The position numbers were made by a program, and so were the translations under genes. From the NCBI GenBank assembly GCA_036768485.1, contig JAVLUZ010000154.1:124001-188000 (forward strand): DNA of 64,000 nt, given 5' to 3'. Shown here in pieces: positions 44,391 to 55,232 of this stretch (its first letter is position 1; every line of letters begins with the position of its first letter). A model generated the notes under the pieces. That model was not told the origin of the DNA. It did no database searches and saw nothing but the letters and a program-made list of their open reading frames with translations. This DNA is from Mermis nigrescens (lineage: Eukaryota; Nematoda; Enoplea; Mermithida; Mermithidae).

Positions 44391-45391
44391 CATAGATTCT
44401 TGAAGCATGCATTGTTTAATGGTTTTCCGGGCAAGAAGGAAGAAACTGTGCTGGCGATCGAAAAGATGAAAAGTAAATTTTTATATACTTAAAAAATTGA
44501 TCATTTTTTATAAATTTTATTATTGACTTAGATGATGATGATGGTCAACCATCAGAGAAAAAAGCGAATTTCAGCCAAAGGATAAAGAAATGCATAGTAA
44601 CCACATATGGGCATGGGGGGGTTTGGGGTATGCACCCCTCAGGAGTTGAAATACCCCCTCCCGCAGAAATCAAAAAATACACCTCCCCCGAGAAAATTTT
44701 TTTTTGCTTTTTTAGCAATTTTTTTGATGCCATTGGATAGAGCTTGATGAGAAACATCAAAAAATGGTGTTTTTTTGCCATACGACCACTTTTAAGACCA
44801 TTTTTTAACCTTTAAAAATTTTTTCACCCCCCACCCAGAAATTTTTTCACCCCCACAATAGAATTTCGGTGCTGCCCACCTATGATGGTAATGCAAATTT
44901 TAATATTGTTAAAGTAATCGTTTCATTTTTACAAATTTTTTCCCTTAATGTAGATGATGGTGATGTTCAGCCGTTGGGAAAATAGAATTAAATCATAGAA
45001 TAAAGAAATGCTTGGTAATGCAAATGTTTATATTGCCTAAAAACCATTTTATCTTTTTTATAAATTTTTTTCATTAAGGTAGATGAAGTTGCTGGTAAGC
45101 TGTTGGAGAAAAAAATCGATTTTCAGCCAGAGGATGAAGAAATGCTTGGTAATGCAAATTTGTGTCTCTCTTTCTAATATGCAATTCTTATGACACATGA
45201 ATTTAGATAGTTATTCAACTATTGATTCGGGATTTGCAACTCAGCAGGAAGGAGACATATTGAATGATGAGCAGGAACTGCATCTATATCCCTCACAACC
45301 TCTTATGAATGACAGGAGCTTTGATATATATCTGCCCGATTTATTATTCCATGTATATCATTCACAAAACGATCATAATTATACTCATTAG
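44391..45391 (+). CDS. Unknown gene fragment with a triplicated 66-bp exon
   Basis: Possible exons in order: 44391-44468 (FLKHALFNGFPGKKEETV), three related short exons (about 44533-44597, 44955-45014, 45081-45146), and a terminal exon from 45207 to the stop at 45391 (SYSTIDSGFATQQEGD...). Each short exon follows a TAG acceptor and ends before GTAA. The third is 66 bp in phase 1 (DEVAGKLLEKKIDFQPEDEE) and joins the terminal exon in phase. The first is one base shorter, and the second contains TAG/TAA after a deletion, so only the third unit is clean. Function unknown. The gene lies in a ZMYM1-like intron on the same strand. Confidence 0.5.
44602..44884 (-). mobile_element. MITE family 1, copy 12
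   Basis: Reverse copy from CACATATGGGC to GCCCACCTATG, with flanks ATAGTAAC and ATGGTAAT (six of eight match). The target was the splice-donor region of the first repeated short exon; equivalent GTAATGCAAAT follows the other two copies. Confidence 0.8.
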
Positions 45392-46074
45392 TTCATGTGC
45401 ATGTGTGATCAGTAGTCAAACCATGGTATAGTATTGTTTTATCGGATGATGTTTTATTAGAAAATAAATATAACAATGAATCACATATTAATCGATAACA
45501 AATATGTACAAAGTATGAAATTTTGTTCCTATAAAAATTCCTCTTATATTTCTTATTATATCTATGTATTATCTATGCATGAGTGAACAGCGGCCAAATT
45601 CTAAGGGGTGGGGAAAAATATCCAAAAATAGCAACAACAAAAATATAATTCTGGGAGTCTACCACTTTTCTGGGGGTTTAGATTTTCACGCTCATGATTT
45701 TAAATTGTTATATGTGCTGTGATGATCTTATTATCATCCAGATTGGGGGTCACACAGATAAATGATTAGTTGTAAGCATTACACAATAAGTACATAATTT
45801 TAGCGTAATGCAACCTAAAATTGATTCATCCAATAATCCTGATCCAAGGGCAGATTTATGGATGCCCTGCAGGATTATGCTGATTTGTGGGTGGGCAGGG
45901 GCAGAAAGCCGGTAAATGTAGGTACCCTAGTAACAAGCTCGCCTCCGGGGGTATAATGACATCAGCTTGCTTGCTTGGTAGGATCATAATACGGCTTAAT
46001 CTTGTATTTAGTGCATGTGCACTTAGCAGGCATTCTTCATCATATACTCCCAGGGTACTCCTGTGTTACTACTG
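45392..46074. other. Unassigned, with a decayed family B repeat
   Basis: About 45590-45700 contains CAAATTCTAAGGGGTGGGG and CTACCACTTTTCTGGGGGTT, resembling family B. The remainder is unassigned. Confidence 0.4.
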
Positions 46075-46580
46075 AGGGGACTAGGGAAAATTTCACTATA
46101 TGCGCAGAAGCCATAGGACTGTGCTAAATAGTTAAACTTCCCTAGAAAATGCAAAAATTGAAGTATATTCTGTGGCCTGTGAAATATGAGGGTGTAGTCA
46201 CAAAGCATATTTAAGTGTTTCACAAAATAGCATTGAAGACACTTTCATGACTATTAAATAATCAATGTATTATTTATTTAATGAAATCTTGACCTTTCAC
46301 AGTGCTCAGGAGTAAAGAGATAATAGTGTAAATTATACACCTACATGGCCAACTCAATAGTTTTCTTGGAAAATCACAAAAAATTTCTTTAAATTTACCA
46401 AAATAAAGTAATCAAAATACTCACCTCGCCACCAGTCAAAATTACTATGGAAAATCTGCAGAAACACGCATAGGCCGCAGAATATACATACATCAATTTT
46501 TGTGTTGTTTAGGGGAAGTCCAACTGTTTAGCACATTCCTATGGCTTCTGCGCATATAGGGAAATTTTCCCTAGTCCCCT
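46075..46580. mobile_element. MITE with about 68-bp terminal inverted repeats
   Basis: The left arm AGGGGACTAGGGAAAATTTC...GAAGCCATAGGA is mirrored by the right arm ending CCCTAGTCCCCT. Complementarity runs about 68 bp with a few mismatches. The 370-bp centre is AT-rich with no coding capacity. A target duplication was not resolved, so the superfamily is open. Confidence 0.8.
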
Positions 46581-46639
46581 CCTTTTACATCCTTAGCAAT
46601 AAAGAAATTCAAGTATATTTACCTTTTTTGTTCCATCAG

Positions 46640-46862
46640 AGCATTTTTCTTTGCTTGGAGAAATAGCTGACGTTGAACTCAGTCCACCACATACAGTAAG
46701 TTGGCAGACTTACAGAGACAATGCTCTGTTTTTGTCAGCAAAAGAATATTTCAAACAAAACATATATCTGCGGTTTATGGATTGTTTAAATTCATAGTTT
46801 TCTTATGGATTCAGAAATCATCAAGAAACAGCCTCTGCATTGTCTCTGCTTATTCTAAAAGT
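46640..46862 (+). pseudogene. ZMYM1-like gene, later exon (hAT core)
   Basis: After the acceptor TTCCATCAG at 46639 it reads IADVELSPPHTVSWQTYRDN and AKEYFKQNIYLRFMDCLNS, a TAG at 46795-46797, then HQETASALSLLILK. This corresponds to the conserved Arg-Gln-x-x-Arg-x-Asn and EEYF region of DUF4371/hAT proteins. Confidence 0.75.
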
Positions 46863-46919
46863 TGACTGTATACTCATTTAAATTTATTTTTTGATTTCAC
46901 GTAAATAATTTGGTTTTTT

Positions 46920-47117
46920 AGCTGCCTTCCCCAGGGATGAATGATGCCCAGTGTTTGATTTCTACTAAAGCTTTTTGACTCAAACAGCAACAGTTTTTGG
47001 TGGAGCTCTAACTTTGATTCAAATTTTGGAAAAATGAGACAAACCTGCCTAAAAACGGCATTGACGCCTTGATTAATTGTTCGTCAGAAATTTTCCCAAA
47101 TGTTCACACGCTCTTAC
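46920..47117 (+). pseudogene. ZMYM1-like gene, penultimate exon
   Basis: The readable part is WKNETNLPKNGIDALINCSS and EIFPNVHTLLQ, the linker just before the hAT dimerisation domain. The expected donor is CAG|ATGATT instead of CAG|GTGATT, so the splice site itself appears mutated. The next exon continues in phase at 47578. Confidence 0.75.
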
Positions 47118-47577
47118 AGATGATTATTCATTTTAGTTACTAACTGCTATTTAGGTCAAATTGTTGTTCAAATAATATTTCTCCCTCAATAATCAGTCGT
47201 GCATTAAATTGATACAAAGACTGATATTTTTAAGAAAAATGGAAATGCAACCTATTTTTCATGTTCATGTATTTGCTGTCTTAATTTTACAAGCTAAAAA
47301 TTGGCACAGAATAGTTTAAACTTATTTTTAGTCTTGTCCTGTGACCGCACATAGGTGTGGGATGTTGGGGTGCTAAAGTCCTAAAATCAGAAACCCCCAC
47401 AGATTGCTTTAGAACTACAGAATTGTATTTTGAATCCATTTTCTTGCGATTTCGGTCCATCCATACCCTCAAAAATTGGTTGCTGCCTTGCGCATTTATG
47501 GTCATGCGTGACTTAAACATTTCATATGACTTTCTTACTGTAGCCTTCACTTACCTAACAATCTCTTCCTTTTCCAG

Positions 47578-47785
47578 ATATTAATTACACTGCCAATAAT
47601 GACTAGCTCAAACAAATGCAGCTTTTCAACTCTAAAGTTCTTGAAGAAGTATTTGTGGTCTACAATGTGTGATAATTGTTTGACAGGTCTTGCACTTTTG
47701 TACATACATAAAAAATTGATGTTGCTTTGATAGTGTGATCAATGATTTTGCATTAAGTAACCACTGGTTAGAAATTGTGTTATGA
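47578..47785 (+). pseudogene. ZMYM1-like gene, last exon (hAT dimerisation domain)
   Basis: After TTTTCCAG it encodes ILITLPIMTSSNKCSFSTLK, KYLWSTMCDNCLTGLALLYI and, after one frameshift near 47727, VINDFALSNHWLEIVL and a stop. This is the C-terminal hAT dimerisation domain (SFSTLKxLKxYLRxTM and GLALLxIH in the family). It closes a gene spanning more than 18 kb. Confidence 0.85.
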
Positions 47786-48509
47786 TAGATTTCAGTTTCA
47801 TTTGCCATCGTCAATTGCAAATAAAGTGTGCAATGCATGTCAGAATCTTGTTTTCTGTCTGTTTCTTCACAGAAGATGAATGCTTCATATGTACCTTCCT
47901 ATGAAGTTCGCATTGAGCTGGCTGGTACTTACTCTGACTTTCGCCTGAGTGAAAATTTTTAAAGAGGTGAAGCTTAGGTCTCACAGTTCTTCATTTATAG
48001 TTTGCTATTGAAAAAGTAACAAAACCTAAAATAAAGCAAACATCTCTATTACTTCCATACCTACAATTGAGACAAAAATGGAGGTTTTAAAGCTTAACTA
48101 ATATTCTAAAAATTCAGACCGCCCCCAGTAGTACATCCTGACCCTTCAGCGCCTCCGTGCTTAAGCATAGCACATGCTTAAGCATAGAGACTCCATTTGG
48201 ACCATGCACACTCTTAGTACACTTTCACTGAGCCACTTGAATTGCCAAATTTTTGGCCATACTACTACGCCTATGCGTGAAGCGCCCAACAATGCACAGT
48301 TGGTTATCCAGGACGGGCAAAACCAATTGATTTCAATTTGCATAACTAGCTAGCAACGCCCCCATGCTATTGCTCTAATTTTATTTCAGTTTTAGTTTAG
48401 CTATCTTAGTTGACTTGCAGACAATGAGTCATCACAGATTCTATTTTTAAAACAAAATTTCAAAAAAACAAAAATTTTTGGTTTCACTGATACCAAAAAT
48501 AGTCTCATC
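47786..48509. other. Unassigned sequence downstream of the ZMYM1-like gene
   Basis: A tiny open frame begins at about 47876 (MNASYVPSYEVRIELAGTY) but nothing is recognised. GCTTAAGCATAG is repeated at 48158 and 48176. Confidence 0.35.
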
Positions 48510-48750
48510 CACACCTGGGCGTGAGGGGTTTGGGGGGTATGCACCCCCCAGAAACCAAAATACCCCCCCCAGAATTCAATTTTTGAAATTTTTTTTTGTT
48601 TTTTTCGCAATTTTTTGATGCCAATGGATAGTGCTTGATGAGAAACGTCGAAAAATTGTGTTTTTATTGCCATACCACCATTTTTAAGGCCATTTTTCGA
48701 CCTTCAAAAAAATCTTGCACCCCCCAGAATTTTCTTGCTGCCCACGTATG
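48510..48750 (-). mobile_element. MITE family 1, copy 13
   Basis: Complete reverse copy, CACACCTGGGCG to GCCCACGTATG, with perfect 8-bp duplication GTCTCATC (48502-48509, 48751-48758). Nearly identical to copy 11, so the two probably transposed recently. Confidence 0.92.
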
Positions 48751-48766
48751 GTCTCATCTCAGAAGG

Positions 48767-48775
48767 TATAAAAGG
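48767..48775 (+). promoter_or_regulatory. TATA-box-like motif
   Basis: GTATAAAAGG lies about 90 bp upstream of the ATG at 48859. Its position suits a core promoter, but this is based on the motif alone. Confidence 0.4.
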
Positions 48776-48858
48776 AGAAAGCAGGCAAGAAAAATCATTC
48801 TCCAAAATTATTGCTCTTTTGAACTGCTCAATTTCTGCTCTTGTTTTTACTTATTGAA

Positions 48859-48996
48859 ATGGCTTCTGACATTGAAATAGAAGACATGTGGTACAAATTG
48901 GATGAAGAAATGTGAGAGGAAGACCTTGAAATTGTGGACAAGAGGTTTCCCCCAGAAGATTTTTACGAGCTGGGAGCCAACAATGGAAAAGATTAA
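48859..48996 (+). pseudogene. Short acidic ORF remnant behind a TATA box
   Basis: The ATG at 48859 opens MASDIEIEDMWYKLDEEM, a TGA at 48913-48915, then in the same frame EEDLEIVDKRFPPEDFYELG and a TAA. The acidic, aromatic composition looks coding and a TATA motif precedes it. Just downstream, the truncated first unit of the 7-kb array begins, so the 3' part may have been removed by that rearrangement. I do not recognise the protein. Confidence 0.4.
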
Positions 48997-49039
48997 ATGC
49001 TTCAACACCAAAGGCGAGCATACACATTGAACTTTAAAC

Positions 49040-51250
49040 CCCCTCTAGAAATTTTTTCAACCCCTCAGAATTTTGGTGCTGCCAAACTATGGTCGGCACT
49101 TGTTATAGTGGACATCAGGGAACCTTTAGCAATTGTCCACTATAGACGATCATCCATTATAACAGGGTTTTTGAACAACTACTTTTTTAACTCATTATGA
49201 ACACATGTGATACAATGACATTTACTTGTGAGAATGTACAGTGTAATTAGGGCAAAAAGAAAACATAATTGTTCAATAAACTATTTCTTAATGAAATCAT
49301 TAATTTTAGCCTGCGTCAATAAACCAATGAATTTCTGATTTAGACAATTTTGACCTGCTGACAACATGTCTGACTGAATTATGCAGCCGTCCACTGCAAT
49401 GGCAGAGGCCATCCTCTAAAAGAGCAATTTTTGCACACAGAACGTATGACATTTATGCATGAGTTGTCCTATATACACAATAATGAGCATCCACTATAAC
49501 GGGTTTTTATTCATATATGTACTATACTAAATTTGGCCGGGACCAGGGCACACTGTCCACTATAAGCATAAAGTTCACTATAACAGGGTGCACTATAACA
49601 AGTGCTGACTGTACTAGTTCTTTTACCTTTGTTAAATTTACTAATTTTTTCAAATTTCATTGAAATTTCTCTAAGCTCTCATGTTCTAGTAGCTCAGCAT
49701 TGTCATGCTCTGCATGACTGCTAATCATCATTTCAAAAACAGACTCAAGATTTTCGGAATACAAAGCAGAAACAGCCATCATGCCATCCTTTTACATGTA
49801 TACAGCAATGCCCTTCATGAGGTAATAGGTGATATAAAGCATAAAAACATTTAACACATACGGAAAATAAATCAGTAAAGTATGTGCATCATGCAACACT
49901 ATGCATGGGGCTGTTGCCCTTTAGAATACAAATGTCCTTCCACATCTCAAATTTTGTCAATTTTTTTTGCCATTTTTAAGACAATGATCAAAACTGGAAG
50001 AAAGATGTTAAAAAGTGTTCCCTCTCAGCAATGAGACCTTAGATTTCTTTTTAGCACTGGAAATAATCTTGTACAGCATCAGTTGTATACAAAAAGCATG
50101 TTGTAAAAGTGTATAAAAGCATCAGAAATCTTCAAATATTGTATTTTTCATAAAAATATTCAACTATTCTTCTCCAACCATACATACACATGATCAAATG
50201 CCGTGAGAGGGTGTTAATCAAGTAACCTTGAGGTGCAGTGTGGAGAGAAAATAAGAGTACAATTTTGTTTTCTATTTAATGTCTAATTATTTAATGTCAA
50301 ATTTTAATCCTGAATTCGTCATATTTCATTCTTTGTGAATATTTATAGTTAAATTTCCATGTAATATAATGAGAACAACTGTGTAATGACCTGTAGCATC
50401 AAACATATAAGTAATAATGGTAGATAATGAATGTACTGCTAAGTTTAATAAACGAAAAATAAATTTATGTCCTTGAAATAATATTGTTTTAGGCATTATT
50501 TTATGTTTCTTCATGGTTTGACCACTGGGTTTTGATCAAGAATGACCTAAGGGGATATACATTTCAAAAGCCCTGGTAGGGGAATACTTACATTCCACAG
50601 TGTGCATGTATGTCTTAAACTGACAGTTTATATGAACTGAGACTATCAGCCAACTGAAATATCCTAGCCTTATTACACTATTGCTTTTCCGGCTCTTGAG
50701 AGTGCAAGAAATTAGGGTTCTGTTATGAAAAATGCTGAGTGTTTTTGGGCAGTACAGTAAATATTTTTCACTTAATAACAGGCATAATTCAACGTGAAAT
50801 GCAGAACTAATAATACAATGAGCATCAATTACGATGCAATTAACACTAAATAGCACCAGTTACAGCGCAGTCCTATAGGCTACTCTGATAAAGAATGCTT
50901 TAACATACTTTTTGTAGGTAGAATGAAATGATGCTGTGCATGCATGCGTACAGTACCTAATTTTCCAATGCATGCTTACAGTACCTAATTTTCCATAGCC
51001 TTAGCTTGGGAGTTATTGCCCCTTCACCTCATATGTCCATGTGTGGGTGTGAGCAAACTCTGTATTTGACAGTGTTTATCCACCAAGGTGTGAGCAGACT
51101 TCGTATTTGAGGAAGTCTATCCACCAAGTGTGCTTTTCACCGTACACAAATCCATTTCACCTCTTAGAATTTGTGATTTTCAGTTAAACAAAATCATATA
51201 TATTTTTGCTAATCTTTTTCAGCGCTTATTATCATAAATCCATTTTCACT
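49040..51250. repeat. Tandem array unit A (truncated, near-identical segment)
   Basis: Closely matches 55475-57685 and 62535-64000 by eye, at roughly 95% identity. The left junction falls inside a MITE family 1 copy, of which only about 50 bp remain (49042-49091). It contains the pogo-like MITE right portion and two minus-strand frames (50326-50514, 50536-50856) that are also open in unit B (56761-56949, 56971-57291). I regard that as a result of recent duplication, since no motif is visible. Confidence 0.8.
49092..49611. mobile_element. Pogo-like MITE, copy A (left end truncated)
   Basis: The left part begins GTCGGCACTTGTTATAGTGG and the right end is CACTATAACAAGTGCTGACTG followed by TA. 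Internal TATAGTGGAC/GTCCACTATA words are repeated. The outermost left TIR bases are missing because unit A starts inside the nested MITE. Full copies lie at 55233-56047 and 62298-63105. Confidence 0.75.
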
Positions 51251-54113
51251 ATATTTTTCATATCATCAACTTTTGTTATTTTGAGGTTATTTTTACAGCT
51301 TTGTCCAAATGCCAACAAGGGATTTCACACAGAACTTTATTAACCATCTTGCACAAAGCTGAGAAACAGCTAAACTGTCCCTCCTGACCAAAATTCAATA
51401 AAATAAAGCACTGAGCAGTGTCATTCATGCATGAATTACTAAGGGCTGATTACACCAAAGGAGACAGCATGCCCAGCCAGGTCATGGTCCATAATGTTGC
51501 AGAATATTGCACACCAAAGAAGAGACCCATCTGGAGCACAGAATAGATGAGTCAGTGGCTCACTGCTGTTTCACTGCTTCATCTTGTTTGAATGGTCAAC
51601 CTGCCTGTCTAATCAGCACAGGCTAGGAAAACACTTCTCTGAAAGAACGGGTCACCAGAGCCTGGCGGCCGCAGGCAGCACCTGGCAGCAAGGTCACCTG
51701 ACCACGGAATCACCCCTAGGAAGGTGGGTGCCTGGCCTGCAGCAGCCCACAGTAGCCAACATGCGCATGGGCAGCGTGCTCAGATCAGCCCCTCCACAGC
51801 CTGGACATTCATACACAGAATTCCAAGAATGTTTGAAAGGCTTCTGTCAAGGGTCTGAGAATGATTAGTCAATTCAGCAGTGTTTGAAAGGTTTGATAGC
51901 TGAAAATGTGCTTGAAATACATTAGAGCACTTTGACACGCCCTGGAAACAAATATCTTCATAGAAATCTTGAATCAAGAATGTTAAACTTCAAAAGTCAG
52001 ATGATGATGATGTTCATTGCAGTTCGAAATGATCGACATTTGCAGATCCATCCAAAGATAAATGATCACTGCTGAATATACTTGAAAGAGGATGAATAGA
52101 TCACCATCAGATTCACAATGCTTCTGTCGAAAGGCCTGAAGATATAACAATTTCCAACGAAATCCTCAAATTTGATCACACACCTGAATGATTCCACAGA
52201 CAGAATGATGATTCTATTCGAAAATTCCATTATAAAGTCACACACACACAGAATGCATATCCCAAATCATCATCGGTGTGATTCTTTGATTATATGAGGA
52301 ATGAGAAAACCCGTTTGCAAAACCCAAACCTAGCTATCATCTAACCATATCCAACACAATCAGAAACAGAGAAAAAGCACAAATGCGAGATTGTCACACA
52401 CAGAAAGGAATGTTGACTCTGTGAGAATGGACATCAGAATGAGTTTCTGAGAATGCTTCCGTCTAGCCATTGGGAAAATCCCGTTTCCACCATTGATTGG
52501 AATTCAAACACACAGAATGAGCACGAATGAGTCTCAAAATGGATTCAACTCTGTCTCACTGTTCAAACGCACACATCCGAAAATAAGTCACAGTAGTTTC
52601 TGCTGTGTTTAGTTATTTGCACACATCCCGTGATTATCCTCATCGTCAAAGCTCAAAGAAGTCTGCTTGCAGATTACAAACAGAGTGTTTCACATCTGCT
52701 GAAAGAGGATCCACACACTCTGTGAGATGCTCCTTGAATGGACATCACAAGGATTGCAATGCTTCTGTTTTTACATGGGAAAGGTTCGTTTGCAAACATA
52801 CGAAATGGGATGAGCTGACATGCTACAACAGCATACTACAGTCTATGAATGAAGGATAGATACACAGCTGCGCACACACATCTTAAATTGCTCTGTTAAT
52901 TGAATGCACACAAACATCACAAAGAGCAATTTTGAGGGTAGCTGGCTATTTTTATAGGAATAACTGCCTTTTATCACCATAGGCGATTGAAAAGGAAGAG
53001 AATACAACAAACTCAAACTTCAACACTGACTTGACCAAAGTTATTATTTGCATACAAATAGGTTGAAGCTCATCATCTTCAAATGATTAGGATACCCCAC
53101 TGAGTTACACATCTGGATTCACAGCAGAAAGTTCTACAATATCACCAATGTCAGGTTTCAAATAGTTCATTTTACACACAGTGCTCAGATCTAAGGAAAC
53201 CAAAGATATTTCCTGAGATGAATGATTTACCTTGAGGAAGCCTTTACCAACACAGCAAATGATCAGAAAGCAAAAATGACCATACACTATTGAATGAGGG
53301 CATCAGGAAATGCGTATTTGAACAGCCAGGGCAGAAGGATCCTGTTAGTTCACGGCCATGAAGAGGAAGTTTGTTTTATTCAAACGGTAGAAAATACCAA
53401 AGTTGTCAAATGTTTTAGTTTTAGTATGCAGTTCAGGCAAGAAGGTAAGAGAGCTCTTAAAAGGATGCTTGAAAGCCTTGCAAAAGAAGTAGTTGAGTGC
53501 AGCGCCAGCCTCTGAAATTTTACGAGTAATTACAATTGCCGGTCAGAGCGCCACACACTTTGCCCAAAAAAGTTCTTTAAAAATGTTAGCAAAGCAAAGA
53601 AAGAATTTAAAATACAAATGGAAATGCTCAGATAAAACAAAATAGTGAGTAGTTTTCTTTCCTGTGTTTAAAAACACCAGCTGAGCAGCAGGAGCCCACC
53701 CATCAGGTCGGGAGGCTGAGGAAGCATGATAGCATTTGACCTGACTGCCTGCCTAGCCTGACAAGGCGTCGTGCCACGTCATGCAGCTGCTCCTGAAAAC
53801 TGACGGCAAGACGCTGGCTCCATCTTCCGGGTCGCCCAGGTTCAAAGGTTCGTGTGCCCGCACGCCCGCATATGTTTTTTATAATGGATAGCTACTGCAT
53901 TCTTTTAGTACAATGTTGTACAAAGTTTCTATTAAAGGACAAGTTTAAAGAGATATTGCATTTATTTCAGAAATGCTGAGTATAAGCACAAACAAAATTA
54001 AATAAATCAGTATATATATATACTTACACAACTTTTCTACATCCACAAATATTATAAACTAAGATTGAGTGACATTTAGTAATATGAAATACATCAGTCA
54101 AAGAATGTATAGA
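51251..54113. repeat. Tandem array, diverged segment 1
   Basis: Colinear with 57686-61177 but strongly diverged. Shared anchors include ATTTCACAC with TATTAACA, TCATCTTxTTTGAA with GxTCAA, TTGAGTGC with GCGCCA, CACTTTGCCC and TTTCTTTCC. It is unusually rich in CA/TGA words and has GC-rich patches at 51655-51770 and 53690-53870. Open frames (for example 51584-51868 and 52605-52859) are not conserved in the other segment, so I call no gene. Confidence 0.6.
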
Positions 54114-54205
54114 CCTGCAAATATCACAAGTGAGATCTTGAGAAGTAAGGAAGTGCAACACTTGATGACAAGCAACGAACTAATATTTGCTGAAAACTAA
54201 TTATA

Positions 54206-54605
54206 TTACCAGTATTCAACATGATTAATATAAACACAAGATAAAACATGCATTATCAAAAAGTGAAGAATCCCTATGTTGTTAGTAATCAATGAGTAAT
54301 GTATAGTGAAAATGTCAGCATGCGTCCTGACTTCCAGTGGCTCATTTGCCAACCATGAATAGAGCTTTTCTTCATTGCCACTTCCCAAATTATCTGCTTC
54401 CAAAAGTCGCAATGAGCCTTTCTTGTCAATTGACTTTGCATGGTCTTTCTGCTACGTAGCGGACATTCATTGACATGATGATCTAGGTTACTGCATCTGT
54501 AACATGCAGTGACCTGGCGCATTGGGCATAGGCCCACATGCTCAGTTTGACACTCATTGCATGGTGCTGAAGGCTGACATTTCATACTTCCAGTACAGGA
54601 AAAAA
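54206..54605 (-). pseudogene. CCHC zinc-knuckle exon, unit B (frameshifted)
   Basis: The minus-strand reading starts near an ACTGGAAG acceptor-like site at about 54585. It encodes MKCQPSAPCNECQTEHVGLC, then TACYRCSNLDHHVNECP, a CX2CX4HX4C zinc knuckle, then KAHCDFWKQIIWEVAMK. Compared with unit C, one T is missing in the CTTTC run near 54369, shifting the frame so that EKLYSWLANEPLEVRTHA continues in another frame. Zinc knuckles of this type bind single-stranded nucleic acid in retroelement Gag and CNBP-like proteins; the parent gene is unknown. Confidence 0.6.
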
Positions 54606-55232
54606 ATTTAAAAATTATTTTTTGACTGAGGTCAAACATACTGTTCTACTTATTGCAGATTGCTTACTCTTTTTTTGTTTGTTTCATCTGGGGCTCAATT
54701 TGGGTTGTTCATAATAAATTGTAGATTATAGACAAAAATGAGATACTATAATGAGAAAATTGAATATGTCATCAGCATAAATACAAAAACATTATCTGAA
54801 ATATACATTATCAATGCACAAAAAATTATAAGCTATGCATGCGCATATAAGTACATTTTTGTGTGTTTTGTCAGCAATTTTTTCATTAAGCGTCAGCATT
54901 CATTTTCTCAAAACTTTGTATATTACTAAAGCCTTATTTTATTTTTGATGAATTGCTTATGCAATTGTTTTTCAAATACAAACAGAAATTTTGAAGACCA
55001 CCACTGACTGCTTTTTATCCGCTGAGAAATGCCAAAAATATTACTAAAAGTAGGATTGGGGTCTACCCTAATCTATGAGGGTTTTCAACTTTAAAGTGTG
55101 TACATGACCCCTGAAGAGATTCCCCTCAGATTTAGACATTCTCCAAAATATTTGTAAAAAATTTATTATCGTTCTTAGCGTTCTTTTGACTTTGAAGTGT
55201 AAAAATTTTGGCACATTGCACGATTTCATATA

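Noticed and set aside
50536..50856. 106-residue minus frame conserved in two array units
   Set aside because: Its conservation is explained by recent segmental duplication, surrounding non-coding DNA is equally conserved, and no motif is visible.
51584..51868. 94-residue frame in a GC-rich patch
   Set aside because: No counterpart frame in the homologous segment near 58.1 kb and no motif.
53820..53870. tRNA-like GGTTCAAAG box
   Set aside because: No matching A box, acceptor stem or anticodon arm could be folded around it.
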